A stretch of 64,000 bases of DNA from JBFWRK01 sp050248955 (GTDB taxonomy: Bacteria; Actinomycetota; Acidimicrobiia; Acidimicrobiales; Ilumatobacteraceae), in assembly GCA_050248955.1 (NCBI GenBank), contig JBFWRK010000008.1:124001-188000 (forward strand). The letters run 5' to 3'. Positions 35,031 to 43,098 of the stretch are shown here, in pieces. The translations under genes and the position numbers were made by a program. Below the pieces are notes generated by a model, which did no database searches, was not told where the DNA came from, and was given only the letters and a program-made list of their open reading frames with translations. Each line of letters opens with the position of its first letter. Within the stretch, counting starts at the first letter, position 1.

Positions 35031-36501
35031 CGACGGCCTTGCGGACGAAGCTGACCGGCTTGGAGTGATCCATCGCCGGCTTGGGCACGATGCCCGCCGG
35101 GACCGCCGCCAGCAGCTCTTCGCCGTACCCGCTGACGCACTCGGGGTCGGGGCCGTCGAGCGGCAGGCCGGTGAAGAACTTCGCTGCCATGCACCCGCCC
35201 TGGCACGAGTCGTAGTTGCCGCAGCTCGTGCACGCGCCGGCGGACTCGGGCTCGCGCAGCGAACGGAACAGCTCGCTGTGCTTCCACACGTGGGCGAAAC
35301 CACCCTCGTCGCGCACTGATCCGGCCTTGAACTGGTCGTGGATGACGAACGGGCAGGCGTAGACGTCGCCGATCGGGTCGATCAGGCAGACCACGCGGCC
35401 GGCGCCGCACATGTTCAGCCCGGGCAGCGGCTCGCCGAGCGCGTTGAGGTGGAAGAAGGAGTCACCGGTCAGCACGTCCTCGCCGTGGGCGAGCAGCCAG
35501 TGGTAGATGTCGCGCTGCTGCGCGGACGTCGGGTGGAGCTCGTGCCACGAGTCGGCGCCGCGGCCGGACGGACGCAGGCGGGTGACCCGCAGCTGCGCGC
35601 CGTACGAGTCGGCGAGTGCCTTGAACCGGTCGAGCTGCACCACGTTGTGCCGGGTGACGACGATCGAGATCTTGAACGGGCCGAAGCCGGCCGCAGCGAG
35701 GTGGTCCATCGCTCGGCGCGCCTGGGCGTACGAGCCGTCGCCGCGCACCGCGTCGTTCGTCTCGGCATCGATGCCGTCGAGGCTGATCTGGATGTCGAGG
35801 TAGTCCATCGCGGCGAGACGACGAGCTCTGGCGGCGTCGATGAAGGCGCCGTTCGTCGAGAACTTCACGCCGATGCCCTGGTCGATCGAGTACTCGACGA
35901 TCTCGAAGAAGTCGCGTCGGATCATCGGCTCGCCGCCACCGATGTTGATGTAGAAGACCTGCAGCTCGCGCAGCTCGTCGAGCACACGCTTCGCCGCGGC
36001 CGTGCTCAGCTCGCGCGGATCCCGCTGGCCGGACGACGACAGGCAGTGCACGCAGGCGAGGTTGCAGGCGTACGTCAGCTCCCACGTCAGGCAGATCGGC
36101 GCGTCGAGCCCCCGCTTCAACTCGCTCACGAGTTCGGTCACGGGCGGTGCTCCTGTGGGTCGGGTTGCCGGTCCGCCGGCGAGTCTGCTCGTGGGTCGGC
36201 ACGTGGGCCCGGGCGTGTCGGGGCGTTCGCGCAGCACCTCGGAGTCGGTGAGCGAGGCGAGCGCCGTCACGAACGTCGGCCAGCGCGCCGGGGCGATGCC
36301 GCAGGCATCGAGGGTCTCGGCCAATGAACCGTGCTCGCCGAGCGAGCGCACGACGTTCACGACGTCCGGGTGCTTGAGGAAGATCAGGCGGCGGTTCCCG
36401 TAGTGGTACGCGAGCGCGCCGAACGGTTCGGGCCGGAGCGCCACCTTGGGGTGGAGCTCGAGGGATGACCCGAGCGCGACCGTCAACTCAGTAGACGCCA
36501 C
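35020..36501 (-). CDS. mftBC: Mycofactocin chaperone MftB and radical SAM maturase MftC in one uninterrupted frame
   Basis: 493 residues if read from the GTG at 36501. Residues ~1-95 match MftB, the PqqD-like chaperone that binds the MftA leader (HPKVALRPEPFGALAYHYGN). After a Pro/Arg/Gly-rich stretch the same frame continues, with no stop codon, into MftC. MftC has radical-SAM motif CNLACVHC, YINIGGGEPMIRRDFFE and a C-terminal SPASM region (CGAGRVVCLIDPIGDVYACP, CTSCGNYDSCQGGC). MftC decarboxylates the C-terminal Tyr of MftA and then links it to Val. An internal GTG at 36141 with AGGAG 8 nt upstream would make a separate 373-residue MftC of normal size. The products could be one fusion, two proteins, or both. 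Confidence 0.92.
   Translation of the reverse strand: MASTELTVALGSSLELHPKVALRPEPFGALAYHYGNRRLIFLKHPDVVNVVRSLGEHGSLAETLDACGIAPARWPTFVTALASLTDSEVLRERPDTPGPTCRPTSRLAGGPATRPTGAPPVTELVSELKRGLDAPICLTWELTYACNLACVHCLSSSGQRDPRELSTAAAKRVLDELRELQVFYINIGGGEPMIRRDFFEIVEYSIDQGIGVKFSTNGAFIDAARARRLAAMDYLDIQISLDGIDAETNDAVRGDGSYAQARRAMDHLAAAGFGPFKISIVVTRHNVVQLDRFKALADSYGAQLRVTRLRPSGRGADSWHELHPTSAQQRDIYHWLLAHGEDVLTGDSFFHLNALGEPLPGLNMCGAGRVVCLIDPIGDVYACPFVIHDQFKAGSVRDEGGFAHVWKHSELFRSLREPESAGACTSCGNYDSCQGGCMAAKFFTGLPLDGPDPECVSGYGEELLAAVPAGIVPKPAMDHSKPVSFVRKAVATG
36139..36154 (-). promoter_or_regulatory. Internal ribosome binding site and GTG start of mftC
   Basis: AGGAG at 36154-36150 is followed after 8 nt by GTG at 36141, in frame with both MftB and MftC; the codon precedes TELVSELKRG, where stand-alone MftC proteins would begin. 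This is a good Shine-Dalgarno in a genome region where many starts lack one, arguing for independent MftC translation. Confidence 0.65.
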
Positions 36502-36643
36502 ACATGCCGTCGATCGAGATCTCCTCGATGAGGAGCTCCTCCTCGACGAGGTCGGCGGCGACGGGGTCGGCAGCGACCGCCTCGCTACCGGTGACGGTGT
36601 CCGCGGCGGTGTCGGCGACGGCGACGTTGGTGTCCTGCTCCAT
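36488..36643 (-). CDS. mftA: Mycofactocin precursor peptide
   Basis: A 51-residue peptide ending in IDGMCGVY, the invariant C-terminus of MftA whose last Val-Tyr pair becomes the redox cofactor core after MftC modification and peptide trimming. The acidic EEELLIEEISIDG segment just before is typical of the leader/core junction; the N-terminal half is Ala/Thr/Val-rich. The ATG at 36643 has no Shine-Dalgarno but a TACGCT hexamer 8 nt upstream, so the mRNA may be leaderless. The mftB GTG at 36501 lies inside its last codons, a 14-bp overlap. Confidence 0.95.
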   Translation of the reverse strand: MEQDTNVAVADTAADTVTGSEAVAADPVAADLVEEELLIEEISIDGMCGVY

Positions 36644-36651
36644 GGCCGGGA

Positions 36652-36657
36652 AGCGTA
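36652..36657 (-). promoter_or_regulatory. Putative -10 element (TACGCT) of the mftABC operon
   Basis: TACGCT on the minus strand ends 8 nt before the mftA ATG. The 79-bp gap between mftA and the divergent helR-like gene must hold both promoters; no clear -35 or operator palindrome is visible. Confidence 0.45.
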
Positions 36658-36722
36658 GGGGGAATTCGCCGCCGGAGCCATGCGAGGGGTCGCTACGATC
36701 GCTGTCCCCCCAGGAGCATCCG

Positions 36723-38747
36723 ATGTCCACTGACGCGCCCCTCTTCCCAGAGCTCGACCAGGAACGCGACCGGCTCGCGTTCGCGCGCGCCTGTCGGGAC
36801 TCGATGATCGAGCGGCTCACGCGTGTCGATCCCAACGGCGCCGCTGACGAGATCACGAAGCAGTACATCGAGATGACGGTCGCGGACGCGCTCGCCGACC
36901 TCCGCACTCCCGGCGCCGGCGACTTCTTCGGGCGCATCGACGAGGAGGGTGGCGACAGCTGGTACGTCGGCCGCCGCCACATCGAGACCGCCGAGCACGA
37001 CCCGGTGGTCGTCGACTGGCGGGCACCGATCGCGGCGCCGTTCTACCGGGCGACGGTGGCCGACCCGTTCGGGCTCCGGTTCCGCCGCCGCTTCACGCTT
37101 GGGGTCGGAGACCGGCCGGCGACGGATGGGCAGGAGCGCGACAACGGCGCAACCGAGATCACGGCCTACCTCGACGAGCACCTCGACGACCCCGACGCGC
37201 ACGACGGCGCGAGTGGCATCCCCGACCCGGTGCTGGCGGAGATCGGCGCCGCGCGAACCGGCGCGATGCGCGAGATCGTCGCCACCATCCAGGCCGAGCA
37301 GGACATCGTCATCCGTGCCCCGCTCGACGGCTGCCTGATCGTCCAGGGTGGTCCGGGCACGGGCAAGACCGCCGTCGGCCTGCACCGTGCCGCCTACCTG
37401 CTGTTCGAGCACCGGCGGCGGCTCTCCCGCGACGGCGTCCTCGTCGTCGGGCCGAACCGCGCCTTCCTCGAGTACATCGCCAACGTGCTGCCCAGCCTCG
37501 GGGAGCGGTCCGTCCAGCAGCGCACCATCGTCGAACTAGCGTCGCCTCGGGTGGACGTCGACGGGGCCGATCCGACCGATGTGGCGCGGCTCAAGGGCGA
37601 CGCCCGGCTGCTCGCCGTGCTCGAGCGCGCGGTCCGCGACTGCATCAGCCCACCGTCCGAGGGAGTCAGGGTGCCGCTCGGCGCTCGCACCATCGTGTTC
37701 GAGGCGGAGGACATCGCCGGCTGGATCACGGAGGCGCTCGCCGGTTCGGCGCCGATCAACCGGCGCCGGGACGGCTTGCGGGCACTCGCCCAGCGGGAGC
37801 TGCTCCGCCGCACCGGCAACGACGACGCGTGGACGAAGGCCGAGCCGCTGCGCAAGGCGCTCGACAAGGCGTGGCCACCGCTGCGCCCGCTGCCGATCGT
37901 GGAACGCGTGCTCGGTCGCCCCGAGGTGCTCGCCGTCGCGGCCGGCGGGCTGCTCTCGGCCGACGAGCAGCAGGCGATCACGACCCGCACCGGGCGCCAC
38001 AAGCGCTGGACCGCGGCAGACCAGCTCCTGCTCGACGAGGCGAACTCGATCCTCAACGGGCCGAAGTCGACGTTCGGCCATGTCGTGGTGGACGAGGCGC
38101 AGGATCTCTCGGCGGTCGGGTTGCGGGCGATCGGCCGGCGATCGACGACGGGCTCGTTCACGATCCTCGGCGACCTCGCGCAGTCGACGACCCCTGCCGG
38201 CCAGGCGGGCTGGGATGCGGTGCGCTCCCACCTCGACGTGCCGGTCGCGCAGACCGCCGTGCTCACGGTCGGTTACCGCGTGCCGGCCGGCATCCTCGAG
38301 CACGCGAACCGGCTCCTCCCGCTGACCGGCGTCGACGTGCCGGCGAGCCGGTCGGTCCGCGAGACCGGTGCCGAGCCGCAGGTGCTGGTCGACGCCGATG
38401 CGGGCATCGCCGAGCTCGTCGCCAGAGCGGTGGAGGCGCTGCGCCACCACCACCGGCTGATCGGTGTCGTCGCCCCCGATGCCTGGCACGATCCGATCAC
38501 CGAGACGCTGGCGCGCCATGGCCGGCGGACCGTCGACCACGTGCAGCAGCTCGCTGACGACGAGATCGCGATGTTCAGCCCGGAGGCGGTGAAGGGCCTC
38601 GAGTTCGACGGCGTCGTCGTCGCCGCGCCGCACGAGATCCTCGACGGGACGCCCCGCGGGGCGCGCCTGCTCTACGTGGCGATGACCCGCGCCGTGCAGG
38701 AGCTGTACCTGGTCAGCGACCGACCACTCCCGCCGCCGCTCGGCTGA
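36723..38747 (+). CDS. HelD/HelR-like RNA polymerase-recycling ATPase (SF1/UvrD-like)
   Basis: 674 residues from the ATG at 36723 (AGGAG 7 nt upstream). An N-terminal coiled-coil arm (~1-75) and a small domain (WYVGRRHIETAEHDPVVVDW) lead to SF1 ATPase domains: Walker A GGPGTGKTAVGLHRAAYLL (~207), Walker B VVVDEAQDLS (~455), motif IV-like LTVGYRVPAGIL, and VKGLEFDGVVV plus LLYVAMTRAVQELYLVS at the end. HelD proteins pry stalled RNA polymerase off DNA; the actinobacterial HelR subgroup also confers rifampicin tolerance. A HelR role is inferred from length and phylum. It is divergent from mftA. Confidence 0.87.
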   Translation: MSTDAPLFPELDQERDRLAFARACRDSMIERLTRVDPNGAADEITKQYIEMTVADALADLRTPGAGDFFGRIDEEGGDSWYVGRRHIETAEHDPVVVDWRAPIAAPFYRATVADPFGLRFRRRFTLGVGDRPATDGQERDNGATEITAYLDEHLDDPDAHDGASGIPDPVLAEIGAARTGAMREIVATIQAEQDIVIRAPLDGCLIVQGGPGTGKTAVGLHRAAYLLFEHRRRLSRDGVLVVGPNRAFLEYIANVLPSLGERSVQQRTIVELASPRVDVDGADPTDVARLKGDARLLAVLERAVRDCISPPSEGVRVPLGARTIVFEAEDIAGWITEALAGSAPINRRRDGLRALAQRELLRRTGNDDAWTKAEPLRKALDKAWPPLRPLPIVERVLGRPEVLAVAAGGLLSADEQQAITTRTGRHKRWTAADQLLLDEANSILNGPKSTFGHVVVDEAQDLSAVGLRAIGRRSTTGSFTILGDLAQSTTPAGQAGWDAVRSHLDVPVAQTAVLTVGYRVPAGILEHANRLLPLTGVDVPASRSVRETGAEPQVLVDADAGIAELVARAVEALRHHHRLIGVVAPDAWHDPITETLARHGRRTVDHVQQLADDEIAMFSPEAVKGLEFDGVVVAAPHEILDGTPRGARLLYVAMTRAVQELYLVSDRPLPPPLG

Positions 38748-38816
38748 GCTGGCCGCCCGCCGTTGTTGGTACGGTGCCAGCGTTCATCGGTTCGTGCTTG
38801 TTCGGGGGGTTCGTTG

Positions 38817-39929
38817 ATGAAGACCAAGGCCGCTGTCCTGTGGGAAGTGAATGCGCCGTGGAGCGTCGAGGAGATCGAGCTCGACCCGCCCGGACCCGGT
38901 GAGGTGCTGGTGAAGCTGGCCGCCTCGGGCATGTGCCACTCCGACGAGCACCTCGTCACCGGTGACCTGCCGTTCCAGCTCCCCATCATCGGCGGGCACG
39001 AGGGGGCTGGCATCGTGCAAGAGGTCGGCACCGGAGTGAGCTGGCTGCAGCCGGGCGACCACGTGGTGTTCGGGTTCATCCCGTCGTGCGGACGCTGCCC
39101 GAGCTGCTCGACCGGCCACCAGAACCTGTGCGACTACGGCGCGCTCATGGGCGTCGGCAGGCAGATCGCCGACGGCACCTCCCGGCACCACGCGAAGGGT
39201 GAGGACCTCGGCCTCATGTGCCTGCTCGGCACGTTCGGTCACCACACGGTGGTGAACGAGGCGAGCTGCATCAAGATCGAGGACGACGTCCCGCTCGACC
39301 GGGCCTGCCTGCTCGGGTGCGGCGTCGTGACCGGTTGGGGATCGTCGGTGTACGCGGCCGAGGTGAAGCCCGGTGACACGGTGGCGGTCGTCGGCGTGGG
39401 CGGGATCGGTGCCAACGCGATCCAGGGCGCCCGTCTCGCCGGGGCGACGCGCATCATCGCGATCGACCCGATCGAGTTCAAGCGCGAGAAGGCGATGGAG
39501 TTCGGTGCCACGCACACCGCGTCGTCGATGGCCGAGGCGCTCCCGCTGATCCAGGAGCTCTCCTGGGGCACGATGGCGAACAAGGTCATCATGACGATGG
39601 GTGTCGGCAGCGGTGAGGTGATGGCCGAAGCACTGGCGCTGACGGCGAAGCGCGGCCGCGTCGTCGTGACGAACATCCACCCGGCGATGGAGATGTCGGC
39701 GTCGATGAGCCTGCTCGACCTGACGCTGATGGAGAAGCAGGTCGTCGGCTCGCTGTTCGGCTCGGGCAACCCGCGTGCCGACATCCCGAAGCTGCTCGGG
39801 CTGTACCGCGAGGGACAGCTCGATCTCGACGGGCTCGTCACGAACACCTACCCGCTCGAGGGCGTCAACGAGGGGTACGACGCGATGCGCGCGGGCACGA
39901 ACATCCGCGGCGTGCTCGTCTACGACTGA
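38817..39929 (+). CDS. NDMA-dependent (mycofactocin-type) zinc alcohol dehydrogenase, copy 1
   Basis: 370 residues from the ATG at 38817, with GGGGGG 7 nt upstream. Catalytic-zinc ligands are in SGMCHSDEHLV and IGGHEGAG; structural-zinc cysteines in SCGRCPSCSTGHQNLC. The nucleotide fold has VAVVGVGGIGANAI. It matches the actinobacterial class III-like medium-chain dehydrogenases whose NAD stays bound and which therefore need an artificial acceptor (NDMA) in vitro and mycofactocin in vivo; that dependence is known for the family. The second copy follows 1 kb downstream with a SIMPL lipoprotein gene between. Substrate class: primary alcohols or aldehydes. Confidence 0.9.
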   Translation: MKTKAAVLWEVNAPWSVEEIELDPPGPGEVLVKLAASGMCHSDEHLVTGDLPFQLPIIGGHEGAGIVQEVGTGVSWLQPGDHVVFGFIPSCGRCPSCSTGHQNLCDYGALMGVGRQIADGTSRHHAKGEDLGLMCLLGTFGHHTVVNEASCIKIEDDVPLDRACLLGCGVVTGWGSSVYAAEVKPGDTVAVVGVGGIGANAIQGARLAGATRIIAIDPIEFKREKAMEFGATHTASSMAEALPLIQELSWGTMANKVIMTMGVGSGEVMAEALALTAKRGRVVVTNIHPAMEMSASMSLLDLTLMEKQVVGSLFGSGNPRADIPKLLGLYREGQLDLDGLVTNTYPLEGVNEGYDAMRAGTNIRGVLVYD

Positions 39930-40030
39930 CGAGATCCGGGTTCGACATCCGCGCCGGCCTCCGGGAACCGGGACGCCTGTCGCGTCGTCTCATGGACGAG
40001 CAACCATGCTCGGACCGTCAGGAGGCCGTC

Positions 40031-40849
40031 ATGCGGCGCATCGTTCCCGTTCTCGTCCCTGTTCTCGGATCCGTCCTGTTGCTCGCAGCCTGTGCCGGCA
40101 GCGGCGATGGGGACGGTGACACGGCCAGCACACCGGGACTCACCGGTGACAGCACCGCGGTCGCTGCGGCATCGTCGGACACCTCGTCGAGCTCCGCCGG
40201 CGACGGCGGCGCGACCGGTTCGTCGACGTCCGGCATCACGGTGAGCGGCGTCGGCACCGTCCTCGGACGGCCCGACACGATGACCGTCACGATCGGCGTG
40301 AACGTCGTGCGGCCGACTGTGAGCGCGGCGACGACCGACGCCGCAGCGAGCGCGACGGCGTTGTTCGACGCGTTGAAGGCGGCCGGCGTCGCCGACGAGG
40401 ACATCCAGACCCAGGACTACAGCATCTGGCCCCAGTACCGATATGACGAGGGCAAGTCCCCCGAGCTCACGGGCTATCAGGTGGCGAACACTGTGGTTGC
40501 CAAGATCCGCGACGTCGATGCCGCAGGCACGGTGATCGATGCCGCGGTCGCCGCCGGCGGTGACAGCTCGATCGTCCAAGGCATCGGGTTCTCCGTCGAG
40601 GACGACACCGAGCGGCTCGCCGAGGCGAGGGCCAAGGCGTTCGCCGATGCCAAGGCCAAGGCCGAGCAGTTGGCCGAACTGGCCGGCGTCGAGCTCGGGC
40701 GCGTGGTGCAGATGGCGGAGACGATCGGCGGGCAATCGCCGCTCGCCGGCATCGAGTCCGCCGCCGCCGACGCGGCATCCCGGACGCCGATCGAGGCCGG
40801 ACAGGTGGCGTCCGAGGTCCGCGTGGACGTCGTGTTCGCGATCGGCTGA
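40031..40849 (+). CDS. SIMPL-domain (DUF541) lipoprotein
   Basis: 272 residues from the ATG at 40031, which has AGGAGG 6 nt upstream. The signal peptide ends in the lipobox LLAAC. A low-complexity Gly/Ser/Thr/Asp linker (~22-65) precedes the SIMPL/DUF541 domain, opening ITVSGVGTVLGRPDTMTVTIGV, with the DIQTQDYSIWPQY strand and the helix ARAKAFADAKAKAEQLAELA. The family has oligomeric cage-like members, but its role in Actinobacteria is not known to me. It sits between the two alcohol dehydrogenase genes; a functional link is only positional. Confidence 0.88.
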   Translation: MRRIVPVLVPVLGSVLLLAACAGSGDGDGDTASTPGLTGDSTAVAAASSDTSSSSAGDGGATGSSTSGITVSGVGTVLGRPDTMTVTIGVNVVRPTVSAATTDAAASATALFDALKAAGVADEDIQTQDYSIWPQYRYDEGKSPELTGYQVANTVVAKIRDVDAAGTVIDAAVAAGGDSSIVQGIGFSVEDDTERLAEARAKAFADAKAKAEQLAELAGVELGRVVQMAETIGGQSPLAGIESAAADAASRTPIEAGQVASEVRVDVVFAIG

Positions 40850-40850
40850 A

Positions 40851-40880
40851 TTCGACTCGGCCTGACTCGGCCCGACTCGG
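40851..40880 (+). repeat. 10-bp tandem repeat, 3 copies
   Basis: Three consecutive decamers ending GACTCGG (TTCGACTCGG, CCTGACTCGG, CCCGACTCGG) begin 2 bp after the SIMPL stop codon. Confidence 0.6.
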
Positions 40881-40955
40881 CGCCGCGGACCTCCCTCGCA
40901 GTAGCGTGCCGGGCGTCGATCGGACGTGATCGATCGGACATGGGGGTCGGAGACG

Positions 40956-42101
40956 ATGAAATCTCGCGCGGCAGTGCTCTGGGGGCTCAACCAGGAGTGG
41001 AAGATCGAAGAGATCGAGGTCGATCCACCGAAGGCTGGTGAGGTCCTCGTGAACTGGAAGGTGGCGGGCATGTGCCACTCCGACGAGCACCTCGTCACCG
41101 GTGACCTGGTCCCACCGGAAGAGGTGTGGCCGCTCATGGGCATCGACAGCTTCTTCCCGATCATCGGTGGCCACGAGGGTGCCGGCGTCGTCGTCGAAGT
41201 CGGCCCGGGTGTCAGCTCGTTGAAGCCGGGTGATCACGTCTCGGCGAGCTTCGTGCCGAGCTGCGGTCGTTGCCGCTACTGCTCGACCGGGCGCCAGAAC
41301 CTGTGCGACGCCGGAGCGGGAACGCTCGGCGGCGGCATGATCACCGACGGCACGCACCGTCATCACCTCGGCGGCAAGGACGTCACGTTGATGGCCAAGG
41401 TCGGCACGTTCTCCGAGCACGCCGTCGTCGCGGAGCAGTCGCTGATCAAGGTCGACGACGACCTCCCGCTCGAGTGCGTCGCCCTCGTGAGCTGCGGCGT
41501 CGCCACGGGCTGGGGCTCTGCCGCGAACCGCGCCGCCGTCAGTGCGGGCGACACCGTGGTCGTCGTCGGCATCGGCGGCATCGGCATCAATGCCGTGCAG
41601 GGCGCACGGATGGCCGGAGCGAAGCGGATCATCGCCGTCGATCCGGTCGAGTTCAAGCGTGAGAAGGCGATGGAGTTCGGCGCGACCCACACCTTCGCCT
41701 CGATGGAGGAGGCGGTGCCGGCGGTCGGCGAGCTCACCTGGGGCCAGATGGCCGACAAGGTGATCATGACGCCGGGCGTCCTCTACGGCGACATGATGCA
41801 GCTCGGCACGGCGCTCGCCGGCAAGGGCGGCACGATCGTCGTCACCGCGATCGCGCCGATGACGCAGACCCACTCGGCGGTCAACCTGTTCGAGCTGGCG
41901 ATGTGGAACAAGGAGATCAAGGGCACGATCTTCGGCTCGCTCAACCCCCGCGCCGACATCCCGCGGCTGCTCGGCATGTACCGCGACGGCCAGCTCATGC
42001 TCGACGAGCTGATCACGAACCGCTACCCGCTCGACGAGATCAACGAGGGCTACCGGGCGATGCGGGACGGCGAGAACCTCCGCGGCGTGATCGTCTACTG
42101 A
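40956..42101 (+). CDS. NDMA-dependent (mycofactocin-type) zinc alcohol dehydrogenase, copy 2
   Basis: 381 residues from the ATG at 40956 (GGAG 7 nt upstream). It has the same zinc motifs as copy 1 (AGMCHSDEHLV, IGGHEGAG, SCGRCRYCSTGRQNLC) and nucleotide-binding VVVVGIGGIGINAV. Compared with copy 1 it carries an ~11-residue insertion after HLVTGDL (VPPEEVWPLMG), so the two probably differ in substrate pocket. The pair is likely an old duplication. A TAGCGT hexamer at ~40902 could be its promoter. The MoxR and VWA genes follow on the same strand 67 bp later. Confidence 0.9.
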   Translation: MKSRAAVLWGLNQEWKIEEIEVDPPKAGEVLVNWKVAGMCHSDEHLVTGDLVPPEEVWPLMGIDSFFPIIGGHEGAGVVVEVGPGVSSLKPGDHVSASFVPSCGRCRYCSTGRQNLCDAGAGTLGGGMITDGTHRHHLGGKDVTLMAKVGTFSEHAVVAEQSLIKVDDDLPLECVALVSCGVATGWGSAANRAAVSAGDTVVVVGIGGIGINAVQGARMAGAKRIIAVDPVEFKREKAMEFGATHTFASMEEAVPAVGELTWGQMADKVIMTPGVLYGDMMQLGTALAGKGGTIVVTAIAPMTQTHSAVNLFELAMWNKEIKGTIFGSLNPRADIPRLLGMYRDGQLMLDELITNRYPLDEINEGYRAMRDGENLRGVIVY

Positions 42102-42168
42102 TGACGGCGACGGGAGAGCTCCGGTGCGATCTCCGGCCTGACTTCATCGTGGCGATGAGTCCGTCTCG

Positions 42169-43098
42169 ATGATCGACGGCGCGCTCCTCGAGCAACTGAC
42201 CACGAAGGTCGTCGGCCGTCGACGCGAGCTGGAGCTCGTGCTGGCCGCGCTCGCCGCCGGCCGGCACGTGCTGCTCGAGGGTCCGCCCGGCACGGGGAAG
42301 TCGACGCTGTTGCGTGCGGTCGCGGAGGGGCTCGGCATCGGCCTCGAGTTCGTCGAGGGGAACGCCGAGCTGACGCCGGCGCGGCTCGTCGGCCACTTCG
42401 ATCCTGCTCGTGTCCTCAGCGACGGGTACTCGCCCGACGTGTTCGAGGACGGACCGCTCGTCGTCGCGATGCGCGAAGGCGCGCTGCTGTACGTCGAGGA
42501 GATCAACCGGATCCCGGAAGAGACGCTCAACGTGCTCATCACCGTGATGAGCGAGGGCGAGCTGCACGTGCCACGGCTCGGCCGGGTCGCATCGGCGCCC
42601 GGCTTCCGGCTCGTCGCGGCGATGAACCCGTTCGACGCGATCGGCACCGCGAGGATCTCGGGTGCGGTGTACGACCGGGTGTGCCGGCTGTCCGTGACCT
42701 ACCAGAGCGCGGCCGACGAAGTGGCGATCGTCGGTCAGGCACTCGGCGAGGCGATCCCCGATCCGGAGTGGGTCGCGAAGATGGTCGAGCTCGTGCGCCG
42801 CACTCGGGCCCATCCCGATCTGCGGGTCGGGTCGTCGGTGCGCGGCGCGATCGACGGTGCCGCGGTCGTGCTGTCGCTCTCGCAGCTGCGAGGCATGGCG
42901 CCGACCCATCCGAGCGTCGGCCTCGATGCCGCGCTGATGGCTCTGTCGGGCCGGGTTCGGTTGCGTGAGGGCGTGGCCCGCTCGACCGAGGAGATCATCA
43001 CCGAGCTCTGGCAGGAGGTGTTCGGCCTGGTCGGCGAGGGCGAGGACGGCCCGGGAAAAGCTGGCGCCCCGATTGGGGCCATCAACTCCCACTCGTGA
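42169..43098 (+). CDS. MoxR-type AAA+ ATPase
   Basis: 309 residues. Walker A LEGPPGTGKSTLLRA (~45), Walker B ALLYVEEINRIPEETLNVL (~110), a sensor 1 Asn in VAAMNPFDAIG and an arginine-finger region place it in the MoxR family, whose members help insert metals or assemble enzyme complexes with a VWA partner. The VWA gene starts within 4 bp of its stop, the typical pairing. It follows two metal-dependent alcohol dehydrogenases, so a maturation role toward them is possible but unproven. Confidence 0.9.
   Translation: MIDGALLEQLTTKVVGRRRELELVLAALAAGRHVLLEGPPGTGKSTLLRAVAEGLGIGLEFVEGNAELTPARLVGHFDPARVLSDGYSPDVFEDGPLVVAMREGALLYVEEINRIPEETLNVLITVMSEGELHVPRLGRVASAPGFRLVAAMNPFDAIGTARISGAVYDRVCRLSVTYQSAADEVAIVGQALGEAIPDPEWVAKMVELVRRTRAHPDLRVGSSVRGAIDGAAVVLSLSQLRGMAPTHPSVGLDAALMALSGRVRLREGVARSTEEIITELWQEVFGLVGEGEDGPGKAGAPIGAINSHS

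Noticed and set aside
33654..35303. A 549-codon His/Asp/Glu-rich frame antisense to the MFS gene
   Set aside because: Antisense to a protein with twelve helices and MFS motif A; hydrophobic codons read backward give the charged bias.
36504..36722. A longer N-terminus for the HelR-like protein reading through the mftA region
   Set aside because: That segment is antisense to mftA, and the ATG at 36723 has a good ribosome binding site.
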